Source: Ananas comosus
Lineage: Eukaryota; Streptophyta; Magnoliopsida; Poales; Bromeliaceae
Assembly: GCF_001540865.1 (NCBI RefSeq)
Contig: NC_033623.1
Coordinates: forward strand, 12,987,361-13,051,360
Length of the DNA: 64,000 nt
Direction of reading: 5' to 3'
Below the pieces are notes generated by a model. It ran no database searches. It had not been told where the DNA came from and saw only the letters and a program-made list of their open reading frames with translations. The translations under genes were made by a program, and so were the position numbers. Numbering within the stretch: position 1 is the stretch's first letter; every line of letters starts with the position of its first letter. This document shows positions 1-12,723 of the stretch, in pieces.

Positions 1-114
1 CGGTCAAACGGCACTCAACGGACTCAATCGATCGACGCCTGATCCTTATCCTTAACTAATTATGAAAATAAAATGGGGTGGGTGGTTGTCATAAAATAGT
101 CTCCAACCGTGCAA

Positions 115-590
115 ACCTTTACCGAAAATCGCGTCCCAAAACTCCGACAACCCAACCCCAACCCCCTCCTTCCCCGCCTTCGCCGGCGGCAACAGCTCCG
201 ACCGACATAACGCGGGCAGTCCCGTGGCACGTCGATCGCATCGTCATAGCAGCACCCGGTGAATGCATGTCGGCAGTGAGTTCGGCAAGCTCCCCTAATC
301 ATCGTCGACGCACAAGAGCAGAAAACTTCCAAGCAGAAACGCGACGCTGACCGTGACGGAGCCTGCTCGAATTTCACATACGGGCAGGTGCGTCTTTGAC
401 GCAACGATAGGCGCGGGGGCCCTCCGGTGCGACCGAGAAAGGAGCCAGTTCGGCGGAGGTGGAGGCGGTAGATGCCCGAATGAAGAAGGAGGACAGGACC
501 CGGTGTGCCGTATCGCCAGTCGAGATTTGAGCGAAGAGAAGCAATGGGCCGGGGAACGCTACAGATGCAGACTACAAAGGGATTCCTCAT
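115..590 (-). pseudogene. RING-H2 gene copy broken by indels
   Basis: Counterpart of the intact RING-H2 gene at 10717-11166. The start region (Met-Arg-Asn-Pro instead of Met-Gly-Ile-Pro) and pieces such as FCLE and CRHAF are recognisable, but the frame slips several times, so the eight zinc ligands never fall in one reading frame. The damage consists of many one-base indels rather than stops or substitutions. That resembles uncorrected long-read error more than natural decay, so the locus may be intact in the plant. Confidence 0.75.
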
Positions 591-2337
591 GAGAGATTTA
601 TGAGAGATATGATAAGATAATATAGTTATTATAAATCACTATCTATGAGAATAAGGATCGAAGAGATTATAAGGATAGTTTTGAATTGTGAATAGAAGGG
701 GTGGCTGGAGAGGGTTATATCATATATGTCATGTTAGTTTCATATAGACTTGTGTACACAATGACAATGGGAAATCAAGAGAGGTCGTTTGAGCAAACGC
801 ACTGCCGTTTCTGCTGAGCATTTGGGCGGCTGTCTGGTTTTGAAGGTCTGCATGCTTTTTAATTAATTGCAGCATAACTATCCCCCGGCCGCAGATCTCC
901 TTTGACTGCGACTGCATTTTAATCTGGATTATCTTGAAAACGGGTAGTAATTACCATGCTACAGCTTATTATTAAAAATTATGTATGGCACTGGCGAAAA
1001 ATTAAGATAATTATGATACATCAGTGGCATCTAATAAATGTATTCTACTATTTAATTTCTTAACTTTGATCATAATAGTATCTCCACACTCGGAATAAAA
1101 ACGCAATCATAAATTCTAAGGATTAAATATTAAACAGATAGTAATCTAGCCCGCAAAATTTAACATTATAACTTAATCCAGCATATAATGACGGTACATA
1201 ATATATAATTAGTGATGGTTAAAATAATTAAAAGTATATCACTTTTTTGGACGACTTAATTTAAGAATGAATGATTTTTACATAATTCATAGCCATGCAT
1301 GGGTAATTAGTGTTGAATCTGCACGAACTACTGAAAAAGTTTTTTCTAATTTTCAAACGGCAGTTTAATATCCCCATGTTAAATCGTTTGATGCTATTAA
1401 CTTTGAACTGGCCTTTAGCTATTTAATTGTTGGACTTGATCAAACTGGTTAGATGAACGCAGAGAGTCATATGAAGCCGCACACGGCATAATGCATATGT
1501 AATAATGAGTGACCCCTTCAACAATTACGGCCGAAACGAACTTTATATATTGTGGGACAACGTTTTGAATTGTACAAGATTCTCGATTTGCCCAAGTCAA
1601 TAAGTATAGGGAGCAAATTTTAATTGGTCTACGTAAACTTAACAGTATCGATAGTATAGATTTGATACTTGTGCAGTAACTTTTTTTTTTTTCTCCCGTT
1701 TTAATCTATTGCGCTGCAAACGGCGTGGATTAATTCTCTATCGGTTCTCCTCCGTATTCAAAGTTTGATCCTGTTTCAATGCTGAGTCGGTTAGCTTCCA
1801 ACATCCGGATGCCTAGCTCATTCATTTATTTATGATTAATGTTTGTTTAAAGAGAGAAATAAATTGAAGATATATTTTTATTAATACTTCAACTCTGGCA
1901 TTCACCAGATCGATTCGTTAAGCTCCCATGTTCAATATTTAGTACCAATATTACAATTCTCATAAATAAAAGCTTATGTTCAAATTAATTTTAGTACAAT
2001 ATTTTGAGTTCCAGTAAGTACGCCGACGATTATATAAGATTTTGAAAGAATGAGAATGAATTTCGATGCGCTCTAAGAATGATCTTATTCGCTACAGTAC
2101 TTTTTTGATTTATTTGCGGGAACTTTATATTTATTTGTACTATTACTTTGGTCTTGCATCGACGGCTAGACCGGCAACCAAAAATAATTATAATTTTTAC
2201 AATTTTAATCATTCAATAATTTATATTTCTTACTACTTTCTAATTTTTTAATTAGCTAAAACATTAAGTACAATATTTTAAATTTCAAGACGAAACGATT
2301 ACAACTCTTCGGATCATAAAATTTTGAATTCTATAAT

Positions 2338-2512
2338 TTTTGTTTTAATAGATAGCTAGTAATACTAGCCTATGCAGTCGTTATAATTTCATTTTAGTAA
2401 CATATAATTTTGCTGAAAATGTGAATCAATTAAAGAATTCGAATTTGGAAATTTCGGATCTAACACCCGAAGTCCTTTGGCTAATTTTGCGCTAGAGATC
2501 GGTCCGCTATAA
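2338..2512 (-). mobile_element. SINE in block 1
   Basis: Same element as 13084-13235 in block 2, at the equivalent place, with scattered indels. Read on the minus strand it begins near the GACCGATCTCTAGCGC motif and includes the TTCGAATTC B-box-like region. Confidence 0.6.
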
Positions 2513-5500
2513 GTGTCTTTTTGAGTTTGTTCTGTAACCACTTCTCTAATATTATAACTACTTATGATCAATTACCACCCTAATGAATATTTAATTAAAC
2601 TGTCAAATCTAACTTGACTATGAGCAAAGACAAATTAATTAGAGCACCTAACTGTGCTCATTTACAATTTGTGTCTACTTTAATTTATTGTATTAATATT
2701 TTTTCTTTTTTTTAATCAGCTTAGCCTTAGGTTGAATTATCATAGGCGGGGCTTATTACCTAACCTTTTTTAAATTTTTGCCGCAGTAAGAAATCGTGTC
2801 GATTGCGATATTTAGGCATATCTCCAAAAGCTCTAACCACAATAAGTGTTTGAACCGTTCGCACGCTCCACTAATCTCCATCTTGTTTCTGCTAAGCAAC
2901 AAATTAATTCCTTACAAATTTTGAACCAAGTCTACATAATTAAATGATTAGACACGCCTGATAAAAAGCCAGCGAAAATTGGATCGAATAACAGATGAAA
3001 TAACTAGTTTGAACCAGTCCGCTAATTAATTCGCGAATAAATTTAATAACATTTTCGATTTCTACTACTAGTTCTATTTCATGAGAAAGAAAGTAACGTA
3101 ACACTCGGCTTGTTTGTTGTCCACAGATCAGTCCGCCTGTGAGCACGCTGCGTGGATGGATAGACGTCGTCGCTCAAAGTCGGTGGCCGAACACCATGCA
3201 ACGCGACGATAGAAGGGCGCTTCTACCTGAATGCCGACTTAGCAGAATTCTCGAGGCGTACGTCGACAGTGGCCCGGCCAACTACGCACATAATTGCTCT
3301 CACTACTGTGAAAATCGTACACGGCGCGATATAGCGACTTGACACGTAAAGCATGGCTCTGTACAAAATTTCATAAGTAGGAGACGCCTGGCGCTTAATT
3401 AGCGTTTACCACATATGGATCAGATATGTACTTCTATCACTGCAGCCTTGAACTGGAATTGAAAAACCTAAAATAACTTTAATTTCTCTGTGAATTGAAA
3501 AAACTGCCAGTATTTTAAAATTCGACCTAAATAATCTATTTGTTGTTGTTATGGAATCGAAAATGAAATAGACTCCACTAAATTTTCGGTTGAATCTGCG
3601 CGAAAAATGCAAGATCCTAAACCAATATAAATAGTCGGACAGCCGAAATTTCTCGTAACAAATGTTAATTTATAAATATAATTTTAAGCCCGCGCATCAA
3701 AACCATAATTTGTTTCTATATAATTCAGTCCAATACAAAATATATAACTAGCTATAACTATTATAACTTTTTAACATGGCCCTATGACTATAACTAATAT
3801 GTATTTATAATTAATCCGCAAATGCTTGTATGAGCAGGCTACAATTCTATCCTATTTCTGACACTAAATAGATAATTTTTGTTTGTCCAAGAGAGGAAGA
3901 GAGAGAGAGAGGTGTTAAGCTTCCCAAAGCCTCAAGGATATTTATTGAAGGGGAGTAATAAGAGTTCAAAAGATTAAAACACTAGAAGTTTTAGAGCATT
4001 GAATAATTATTTTTTACATAATTATTATTCAATCCTTTTCCGCTATTCATTTATTATTTTATTTCTATTTTCAAGTTAATAACTGTTAATGATGGATATT
4101 AATATAGTTTGAATTTACTTTGTTGGAAAAGTCCTTCGGCAGCTAGACTATTATATGTAGTGAGTTGTTACGATGCACACAAATATTTTAAGGCATCGCC
4201 AGGAGAAAAAAAAAAAAAAAAAGAAAGCTTTTTGAAAAAAATCCATCTACACAATGCAAATTAGAACAAAAAGAGATTCCCGTATAAACGCAATTCTGAT
4301 TGAACTTTAAACATGTGCTTTATTGATTCGCTTCCCCTCGAGGGCGAAATTTTTCTTTAAATGTTAATAAACGTTTGTTCTAACACACACTTTTTAAATT
4401 GCATCAGCGTGGATGAATTCAGAAAAAATAGAATGTGGTTGCTTCGTAATTAAATACTTTAACACAATAGGCCACCAACATGATTGAGATATAGATATAA
4501 TACTCTAGTTTCATAACGCGAGCATAGTGTCACAATTGACTTGATCTGGTCTTGTTAACTAACGGGTAGTATTTAGTCGGTACCTAAATCTCATTTCCCA
4601 AGTTAAAACATAGTAGCATTAATTATATTTCTTTTGATTTTGAAACTTCTCGTGGCTTTATAATTATCAGTTTAAATAATATAAATATATATGCTTCATT
4701 TGGACTTGCCACCAGCTAATTACATGTATAATCATTATTTGAGCTCCGCGGCAATTATAGTTGAGCGGTTGAAATATTATTGAAAATTGCTTACTAAAAT
4801 AATTGAAGTGTCCACTAACATCTGCCCGCGAAGTATGTGTGACATCAAAATGCATTAAAAATAAAAGTGATGGTGTTATTCCAGTAAAATTGGCTCAGCT
4901 CATAGATCACGGAGAACAGAGCTTCTCTTGTCATTATGAAAATGGAGGGGAATTTTTTTTTAGAATAAATTGAAAATAAACGTTTATCCTATGTACTTAT
5001 GAAATGGAGGGAAAGTGTTTTTAGAAAAAAGTGAAAATAAAGTTAGTCTTCTTGTATTAATGAAAATGAGGGGACATTTTTTTAGAAAATAGTGAAAATA
5101 AAGTAGTCCTTATTGTCATTGATATTCTTTGTCAAATATAAAAACTTTTAAGTTCTCTCTTAAAGTACAGTTGAAAAATATGTCACTTTTAATCCTCATC
5201 CTCAGTAGTTAACTATTTGAGCCGCAAAAAAATATTTATCGGATCTTAAATCTAGTTTATTTTGTTTAGTTTACCCGGATACCACCAATATTATTGCGGA
5301 GGTAACTACTGAGCCAATTTTTTCATGACAAGTTTGTAGTAATTCATGCATACATGCATGGTGTTTATGTGGATCGTGGGAAGAAAATATTGAGGCCCAA
5401 CTAAGATCAACTTTGGACTTACTAATTTGATAAATTAGGGCTTCATCAATAGCATTCCAATATGGGTTCAAATGGTCTATTATCCAGGGACCCCACACAG

Positions 5501-7613
5501 GTCTAGTACTTGCTATTTTTATGGCTAGAGATGCAATTACGTACTAAAAAATTAAAAAATAAAAGAGAGTCAGAATAAAGGGAAATCAAAAGAATTAGTG
5601 AAAGACTTTAGAGTTTAAAGATACAAAAAGATATAAAAAGATTTTGAGAACATGTCATGCTAATAATAATTTTTTTCATCAGCAAGAAAATCTCGTAATT
5701 AGCGATTGTTTAACATAATATGTGAAAAAAAGACACCATCTGCCTAACAAGTTCTATTGTAATATATTATAGGATCACTCATACTCTGGTGCAGCTCTCT
5801 AAGCTGAGTCACACTTCATTAGATTCTGATTTTAACCACTAGCTACCTTGTTTATTTTTTTCTGTCTTTTTCTTTTTGAGAGAAGAAAGGGAGCCAAGTT
5901 ATTTACTTTATTTCAGTCATAGAAATATAAAACTAACTAAGCATCTCGAGTTTTAGACCCTCTATATGCCAACTATTAATACTCTTACACAAACTAATTA
6001 CGGTAATGAATTGTTTCAAACTTGCTAAAGCATTTGGCAAAACGTTCTTATACAAAATTACTTATCAAACCTACCTGAATATATAGTTTAAAAAACTATG
6101 TTACACAGATCATCTATTGACTAACATCTTTTAAGGAGTTGGTTTCAAGTCCTTTCAATTATCTCTCTTTATTTGATTATTATATTATTATTATTCTAAA
6201 TAAATCTGGGTGCCAGCTCGATGGGCACATCGAAGAGAGAGTTTGATAAGGGTGTAAAACTTAAAGATAAGGATGGGAATAATCGCCAATATAGGTTTGA
6301 AATTCGGTATAGAGTCGGCACGTGCAGTGCACTTTACGTCTTGGCGAACTGGGTTGCCGGTCCAATAGGATCACGTGCCAGATTGTAGCCTGGAGGCTCT
6401 AGAGGGAAGAAATGGCCCCTTTAACTCACACTGGAGTAACTTGTCGCTCGGAGTCCCGGAGGGCAAGGAGCAGTGACATTGCAATTTTCTGATAGTTTTT
6501 ATAGTACTTACTATTATAGTTTAATCGTCGTCATCTGACACGATTTCCTCCGACGGCAATGGGGACACCGTAATTAAGCTTCTGCTTTAGAGATTTGAAT
6601 CGCATTTCAATATTTTTATCCACAGGAGAATTTTGAACCATTTAATCAGCATCTTCCGAATGTTACTATTGAAGGCATCTACGTGTTAGAGCAACCTAAA
6701 AATCTTCATGGCATCACTTCAGGATGAATTTTTTAATGGCATGCTTCAAGATATGACAACAAAACGTAATAAAAGCAAATCATGTAGACAAATAAAACTT
6801 TTTCGGGATTCGAAAAGCGCCAACTAAGAAGGGTCTCTATGGACCGTGCATGGCCTGTCTCACAAGCCTGGTCACGCCCATATTCATATTCTTAGACAAA
6901 CCCAAATCTGAAGCCAGTTTCTGAAAGTAATTGGTTGGGACCTCGACAATTCACTATGGCCCTGGCTCGAATCCAGAAATTACAACGATTGGAAAAACTC
7001 TGGCCCGGCGGACGCGCAGCTTAGCCATACACACCTCTCCTAATTAATTCAGAACACTACTCAGACATGAGTTTATCTGTTTTTTGCAAATAGAGCCTCT
7101 ACAAGATTCAAAAGCATCACTACCATTAGACAATTATTAAGCTCCGAATAGATTTCCTTTTCAAAAAAAAAATTAAAAAAAGAAAGTAAAAACATATAAC
7201 ACTTTAACATTGGGATCAACAAATATTGACGTAACAATTTACGAATAGTGATTAGCATTACTGAGAGCAGCGTTATCAATAGTTTTCAGATGAACAAATG
7301 TTGATCATATGAATTTTTAATATTCTTCTCGCGGTATTTCATACTGCAAAGCTAGAGAAGAAAAATAATCCAGACTGTTTCTGATTGTCTCAATAACAGG
7401 AATTGGGAATGTTTTTAGCATCTTAGTACACTATTGCTTTTTTTGTCTCTTGCAAAGATGATTAACATGCCATTACGATATAAAACGTACTGATTCTCTA
7501 CTCTCGTTGGAACTAGACTTCATAATGCACTAACAGTCCTATCGCGAAATGATGCCTCCTTTCAGAGAAATAATTGAACGTAAAAAAAATACCTATTGGT
7601 CCTTTGTTTTGTC

Positions 7614-7638
7614 NNNNNNNNNNNNNNNNNNNNNNNNN
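7614..7638. other. Assembly gap of 25 N
   Basis: Exactly 25 N. Block 1 homology stops directly at its left edge: GTTTTGTC here matches GTTTTTTGTC ending at 18078 in block 2, where unrelated sequence continues. Fixed 25-N runs are typical of automated gap filling with long reads. Confidence 0.95.
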
Positions 7639-7908
7639 CATTTAAACAATTATTAAAAGCTATACACATACTTAATTAATTTAAACAAATATAGTAGTTA
7701 CTACCATGTCTTTAGATTAAAAAAAAAGATGTAATTTCCTCTCAAACCCCCCAGGTATTCCACTGTGCACAGTGGGGGGTTTGGGAGTAAATGAGAAGGA
7801 GAGAGAGAGAGAGAGAGAGATATATATATATCGTGCTTAACAACTAAGTCTTCGAGGTAGTAGTTTTTGCTGATTACCCATGTTTTTAGAGATATGAATA
7901 TTCTCATA

Positions 7909-8240
7909 TGCTAGCCTAGCTCCAAGTGCTTTGGACCGGACAAAGTTTGGCCCGAACCCGAGCTTCTTCTACCCAGTCTAAGTACTGAACTTCTTTTTAG
8001 GAAAATTCTTTTGGGAGGGGTTTTTATTTAAATTTACACAAAAGATTCAACAAAAACACTGATCTAAACTAATTTAACATGTTCTTGGTTTATTTACAAT
8101 TTTCTCTTTCACATTTTCCTAATAAAAAACCTGAATTATTAATCGGCCTAGCCTAGTTACGAGTGTTTTGGCCGGGCTGAGCTTGGCCCGATCCGGAGCT
8201 TCTTCGACCCGGTCTAAGTATTACACTTTTCTTTGGGTAA
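7909..8240. repeat. Diverged tandem duplication, about 230 bp period
   Basis: The stretch from 7909 (GCTAGCCTAGCTCCAAGTGC, then TTTGGCCCGAACCCGAGC and CTTCTTCTACCCAGTC) returns at about 8140 with roughly 20% differences. No coding frame is conserved between the copies. Between this and the next repeat (8250-8680) I see only AT-rich DNA with a few CGTCAACGT-like words. Confidence 0.6.
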
Positions 8241-8679
8241 ACTTTTAAGGTATTGTTCTAGTATAATGTTCGAGTAAATTAAGACTCCGGGTAAATTGAG
8301 ATTATTTCTATTTTATTTCAAGCCCGTTTTTGTATGTCTTTATATAAAGACATAAAAGGCTACCCTAATGTCTTTTATATAATATAAGTCCCCGGCAAAC
8401 CAAGCTATATCAACATTTACGTCACATCAATTTTTACGTACGTCGACTTTTACGTCGTCAACATTAATGTATACCAAATAAACCAAAATACATCTACGTT
8501 GACAACGTCAACGTAAAAAAGACAAACTATTAAACTTCGACTATCAACGTAAACACTTAGAATAGTAGAGAAATCTATCTCACCACTCTAATAGAAGTGA
8601 TATGTATTTTATTAACATATTAAAATAATTAGTAAATTTAAATGATAGATATTTATTTATTTACCTATATATATTCATA

Positions 8680-9128
8680 CACATATCGAAAATTATTAAC
8701 AAATTTATAATTTCTTGATAATCTATAATATAAGTATTTTAAAAGATCCACCGGCTTTCACTTTTCCAATTCTCGGATTGTGTAGAAGCTCCTTCGCACA
8801 ATTAACGAAGTATCAGGGGTTGAAGTATATATTTTAGAATTGTAGCAAAACGTGGTCTTTATTTTTCCTTCATCTTTTTCGTGCGGAATCCCGGAATGTT
8901 GCGTGTCACGAAAAAGCAGCGAACTAGTCATGAAGCTTTTGTAAGAAATATGTAAGATTAATACATATATAAACTTTTTTTCCCACCAATTTTTGTTTTT
9001 TATTTGCCCAATATTTTTTCATTTGATTTTAATAATTTGACTTGTCACATCCGAAAGTTGTACTTTCGTCTACTAATACATTGTGTGTGCTCGATGCAAT
9101 TCTTATAAAAGACGTTATTTGTTTACTT
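8680..9128. repeat. Repeat unit R1 (SINE-free version)
   Basis: A roughly 440-bp unit starting TATTCATACACATATC, containing CGTGCGGAATCCCGGAATG flanked by the inverted words CTTTTTCGTG and CACGAAAAAG, and ending TAAAAGACGTTATTTG. It continues ATGTAAGATTAATACATAT without interruption, so it keeps the empty site of the SINE present in R2 and R3. Confidence 0.75.
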
Positions 9129-9612
9129 TAGTTAATTCATACACATATCTAAAATTATTAATAAATTTATTAATTTGTTGATAATTTATAATATAAATAT
9201 TTTAAAAGATCCACCGGCTTTCACTTTTCTAATTCTTGGACTGTGTAGAAGCTCTTTCGCACAATTAACGAAGTATCAGGTGTAGAAGCATATATTTTAG
9301 AATTGTAGCGAAACGTGGCCCTTATTTTTCCTTCATCTTTTTCGTGCGGAATCCCGGAATGTTGCATGTCACGAAAAAGCAGCGAACTTGTAATGACGCT
9401 TCTGTAAGAAATATGTAAGTTTACCGGCCGTTTCTAGCGCAGGTTTCTAGCGCAGGTGACAAAAAATTTGATTGTTAATATTCGAGATCTAAGTTTGAAT
9501 TCTAATTAATTTATATTTTCAGTTAAATTTATTTTTAAATAAAATAAACGAAGTGGATAACATGTTATCTTTTTATCTCAAAAAAAACATAAAATTAATA
9601 TATATATATATG
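9129..9612. repeat. Repeat unit R2 (with SINE)
   Basis: Repeats R1 from TTCATACACATATCT onward and carries a SINE (9424-9588) after ATGTAAG. It diverges from R1 after the SINE. I see nothing else in 9612-9888, which is AT-rich. Confidence 0.75.
9424..9588 (+). mobile_element. tRNA-derived SINE in R2
   Basis: About 165 bp with an A-box-like region near the start, TTTGAATTCTAATTAATTTA as a degenerate B-box region, the tail ATAAACGAAGTGGATAACAT and a short poly(A). The first segment TTTCTAGCGCAGG is present twice in tandem, a local duplication not seen in the sister copy at 9984. Confidence 0.75.
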
Positions 9613-9888
9613 AACTATTTACCTATCTAGCCTCTTTACAAAAAACCTTCTTTTGAAAAAAATTCCGCATCTAGCCTCATTTTCAAAGATTAAAGAAAAA
9701 AAGAGAAATTAATACCTTTAATATATATTAAAGGGTTAAGTGGGGGAGATTACCTTTTTCTCTCTCCTTTCCCGAGATCCCTTCTCACTCCCTAATTTTT
9801 GTGTATAATTTATCTCATATCAATTTATTTCAAAATAGAAAATTTTCACATGGCGCATCAACCAATTCTAATCTTTTTATATTTTGAT

Positions 9889-9889
9889 N
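9889..9889. other. Single N at a repeat junction
   Basis: The lone N lies exactly where unit R3 starts (TTTTCCTTCATCTTTTTCG), in the middle of what is an uninterrupted unit in R1 and R2. This points to an artificial join between repeat copies. Confidence 0.7.
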
Positions 9890-10320
9890 TTTTCCTTCAT
9901 CTTTTTCGTGCGGAATCCCGGAATGTTGCATGTCACGAAAAAGCAGCGAACTTGTCATGACGCTTCTGTAAAAAATATGTAAGTTTACCGTCAGTTTCTA
10001 GCGCAAGTGACAAAAAAATTTGATGATTGATATTTGAGATCCAAATTTAAATTCTAATTAATTTATATTTTCAGCTAAATTTATTTTTAAATAAAATAAA
10101 CGAAGTGAATAATATGCTATCTTTCTCTCTCAAAAAAAATATAAGATTAATACATATATATATATAAACCTTTTTTTTCCCACAAATTTTATTTTTATTT
10201 GCCGAATATTTTTTGATTTGATTTTAATAATTTGACTTGTCACGTCCTAAAGTTGTACTCCCGTCAGCTAATACATTCTGTATGCTAGATGCAATTCTTA
10301 CAAAAGACGTTACCTGTTTC
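9890..10320. repeat. Repeat unit R3 (5' part missing, with SINE)
   Basis: Begins in the middle of the unit after the N at 9889, carries the SINE at 9984-10141, then resumes the R1 sequence GATTAATACATAT through AAAGACGTTACCTG. R3 with the SINE removed equals R1. 10320-10600 is AT-rich with no recognisable feature. Confidence 0.75.
9984..10141 (+). mobile_element. tRNA-derived SINE in R3
   Basis: Starts TTTACCGTCAGTTTCTAGCG and ends with CGAAGTGAATAATATGCTAT, a TCTCTCTC run and poly(A). The flanks ATGTAAG (9977-9983) and ATATAAG (10139-10145) are probable target duplications. R1 shows the unoccupied site. Confidence 0.8.
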
Positions 10321-10716
10321 TTGTTTTTTTTTATTTCTATTTTTTAATCATGCATCTAATTTGAAAGAAAATGCCTCCTTTTTAGATAAATAAAATAAAC
10401 AAAGTAATAAGACAATGCCAAACTAGCTCTTTCAATAACAAAGAAAATGGAAAAAAAAAATTAAAGCCAAACGAACTACGCACGTAAATTTAATTTACAG
10501 AATGTTTACATATAATTAATCCGCCAACAAATTATCAGCTACAAATTAACTAACTTGCATGCGTATATATATAATCTCACTAAAGTAAGGTCACCCGCCC
10601 CGGTCACAACGGCACTCAACGGACCTAATCGATCGGACCCGAATCCTTATCCGAACAATTAATGAAAATAAAATGGGGTGGGTTAGTTGTCATAATCTCC
10701 AACCGTGCAAAACGCT

Positions 10717-11166
10717 TTACCAAAATCGTCCCAAAACCTCCACAACCCAACCCCAACCCCCTCCTCTCCCGGCCTTCGCCGGCGGCAACAGCTCCGACCG
10801 ACATAACGGGCACGTCACCTGGCCCACGTCGATCCATCGGTCGACGCAGCACCGGTGGAACGCATGTCGGCAGTTCGCCAGCTCCCTAACTTCGTCGCCG
10901 CACCGCAAACGTTCCAAGCAGAACACGCACCGCGGACCGTCGACGGAGCTCGCGAATTTCACTACGGGGAGGCGGTCTTTGACGAACGAAGGCGCGGGGG
11001 CCTCCGGTGCGCCGGAGAGGAGGCGCAGTTGCGGCGGAGGGGAGCGGTAGAGCCCGAAGAAGGAGAGGAGGACGAGGACGGTGAGCCGTAGGCGATCGAC
11101 GAATTTGACGAAGAGAAGCAAGGGCCGGGGAACGGCCATACAGATGCACACTAAAGGGATTCCCAT
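10717..11166 (-). CDS. RING-H2 finger E3 ubiquitin ligase, BRH1/XERICO-like size
   Basis: Single-exon, 149 aa, GC-rich reading frame from ATG at 11166 to TAA at 10717. A hydrophobic stretch at residues 16-40 suggests an N-terminal membrane anchor. The RING-H2 ligands are C80, C83, C99, H101, H104, C107, C119 and C122, with the usual Trp (W111) and Pro after C119, which is a complete C3H2C3 finger. Such small plant proteins recruit E2 enzymes to ubiquitinate targets at endomembranes; BRH1 and XERICO relatives act in brassinosteroid or abscisic acid responses. That physiological role is inference from architecture only. A TATA-like element lies about 115 bp upstream. The duplicate at 115-590 is frameshifted. 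Confidence 0.88.
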   Translation of the reverse strand: MGIPLVCICMAVPRPLLLFVKFVDRLRLTVLVLLSFFGLYRSPPPQLRLLSGAPEAPAPSFVKDRLPVVKFASSVDGPRCVFCLERLRCGDEVRELANCRHAFHRCCVDRWIDVGQVTCPLCRSELLPPAKAGRGGGWGWVVEVLGRFW

Positions 11167-11279
11167 GAGGAATTATGAGAGATATGTAAATATATATATC
11201 TATCTATGAGAATAAGGATCGAGAATTATAGATAGTTTGAATTGGTGAGGAATGAAGAAGGGGTGTGGGTGGAGAGGGG

Positions 11280-11290
11280 TTTATATATAT
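11280..11290 (-). promoter_or_regulatory. TATA-like element of the RING-H2 gene
   Basis: On the minus strand it reads ATATATATAAA, about 115 bp before the ATG at 11166. That leaves room for a leader of about 85 bases. Position and sequence are the only evidence. Confidence 0.45.
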
Positions 11291-11317
11291 GTTATGTTAT
11301 GTTATGTTATGTTATGT
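11291..11317. repeat. (GTTAT)n microsatellite, five units
   Basis: Five perfect GTTAT units directly upstream of the TATA-like element. Block 1 has only a remnant (near 730) at the equivalent place, so the repeat differs between copies. Confidence 0.85.
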
Positions 11318-12467
11318 AGACTTGTGTAGCATGCAATGGGGAAATGCAAGAGAGGTCGTTGAGAAAGCACGTGCCGGTTTCTGAGAGTTTTGGGCGGCTT
11401 CTGGTCTTTGAAGGTCCATGGTTTTTAATTAATTGCTATCTCCCTCGCCATCATCCTTTGACCAAACTGATTTAATTGGAGTTTTGACAAACGGGTAATT
11501 AATGCTACAGTTATTATAAATATGTATGTGCACGGCGAAAATTAGATAAATTAGTTATACTAGTGCATCTAATAAAAGTATTTACTATTTAATTTCTTAA
11601 CTTTGGATTCATAATAGTATCCCCACTGAATAATAAACCATCAGAATCTAAGGATTAAATATTAAACAGATAGTAATCTAGCCCCGCAAAAATTTATACA
11701 TTATACATTATCACATAAATACGGTACATATATATAATATGTTGAATGTAAAATAATTAAAATATACTATTTTTGGACGACTTAATTTATAGAGATGAAT
11801 GCATATTTTACATAATTTCATAGCCATGCATGGGTAATTAAATTAGTTCGAATTCCACCGAACTCTGAAAAGTTTTTTCTAATTTTCAAACGCATTTAAT
11901 AATCCCATGTTTAAATCTTGAATCTATTAACTTTGATACTGCCTTTGCTATTTAATTTGTTGGACTTGATCAAACTGGTAGAGGAACGCAAGAGATCATA
12001 TGAAGCAGCCACACGCATACATGCATATTATAATGAGTGACCCCTTCAACATTACGCCGAACGAACTTATAATTGTGGGACACGTTTTGAACTTGTACAA
12101 GATTCCATTTGCCCAAGTCATAAGTATAGGAGGAAATTTAATTTGGCACGTAAATTAAAGTATCTGATAGATAGGATTTGATATGTGCAGTAACTTTTTT
12201 TTTTTTCTCCCTTTTAATTAGTTGGGGCCAAACGTGCGTGGATTAATTCCTCTATCGTTCTCCTCCGATTCAAAGTTTGATCCTGTGTCAATGTAGTCGT
12301 AGGTTCAACATCCGGATGCCTAGCTATTCATTTATTTATGATTATTTTGTTTAAAATGAGAAAAATTAAAGATAATAGCTATTATTAATTTAACTATTCA
12401 ATCATGGATCACCAATCGATCGTTAGCTGCTCATGTTCAATATTTTAGTACCAATATACAATTCTTA

Positions 12468-12723
12468 GGCACCGTTTGGTTTGGGAATAGGGATAGGGAT
12501 AGGCCCTTATCCCCCCTTTATACCCAAACGCTAATTTTTTATCCGAGAATAGTAGTTCTCGGTTATCCCCACCAACACCTTTATTTTTTATATAAAATTT
12601 TCTAATATTTTTCTTATCCTCGGGAACAACCCAATTTTCATCCAAACGCTATTTTTCTTATCCCATACTTGTACCTATCCCTGTAATAGCTAGTTCTTGC
12701 TTATACCCGAACCAAACGGTACC
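12468..12723. mobile_element. Tourist/PIF-Harbinger-like MITE, present only in block 2
   Basis: 256 bp with terminal inverted repeats GGCACCGTTTGGTTTGGG on the left and the reverse complement of CCCGAACCAAACGGTACC on the right. It is flanked by TTA (12465-12467 and 12724-12726), the 3-bp duplication typical of the PIF/Harbinger superfamily. It has no coding capacity. Block 1 near 1960 runs CAATTCTCATAAATAAAAGC through this point, so it is an empty site. Confidence 0.9.

Larger units (their letters stand above)
1..7613. repeat. Block 1 of a large duplicated segment (error-rich copy)
   Basis: Aligns end to end, in the same orientation, with 10601-18078. Shared landmarks in the same order are the RING gene, a SINE, a GC-rich patch near 3.1 kb, a GA repeat near 3.9 kb and a triple 63-bp repeat near 5.0 kb. 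Differences are mostly single-base insertions and deletions spread evenly through coding and non-coding DNA, and this copy is about 390 bp longer once the MITE of the other copy is set aside. The homology starts at the first base of the window, so its left limit is outside. Apart from the broken RING gene I see no gene here. Confidence 0.9.
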
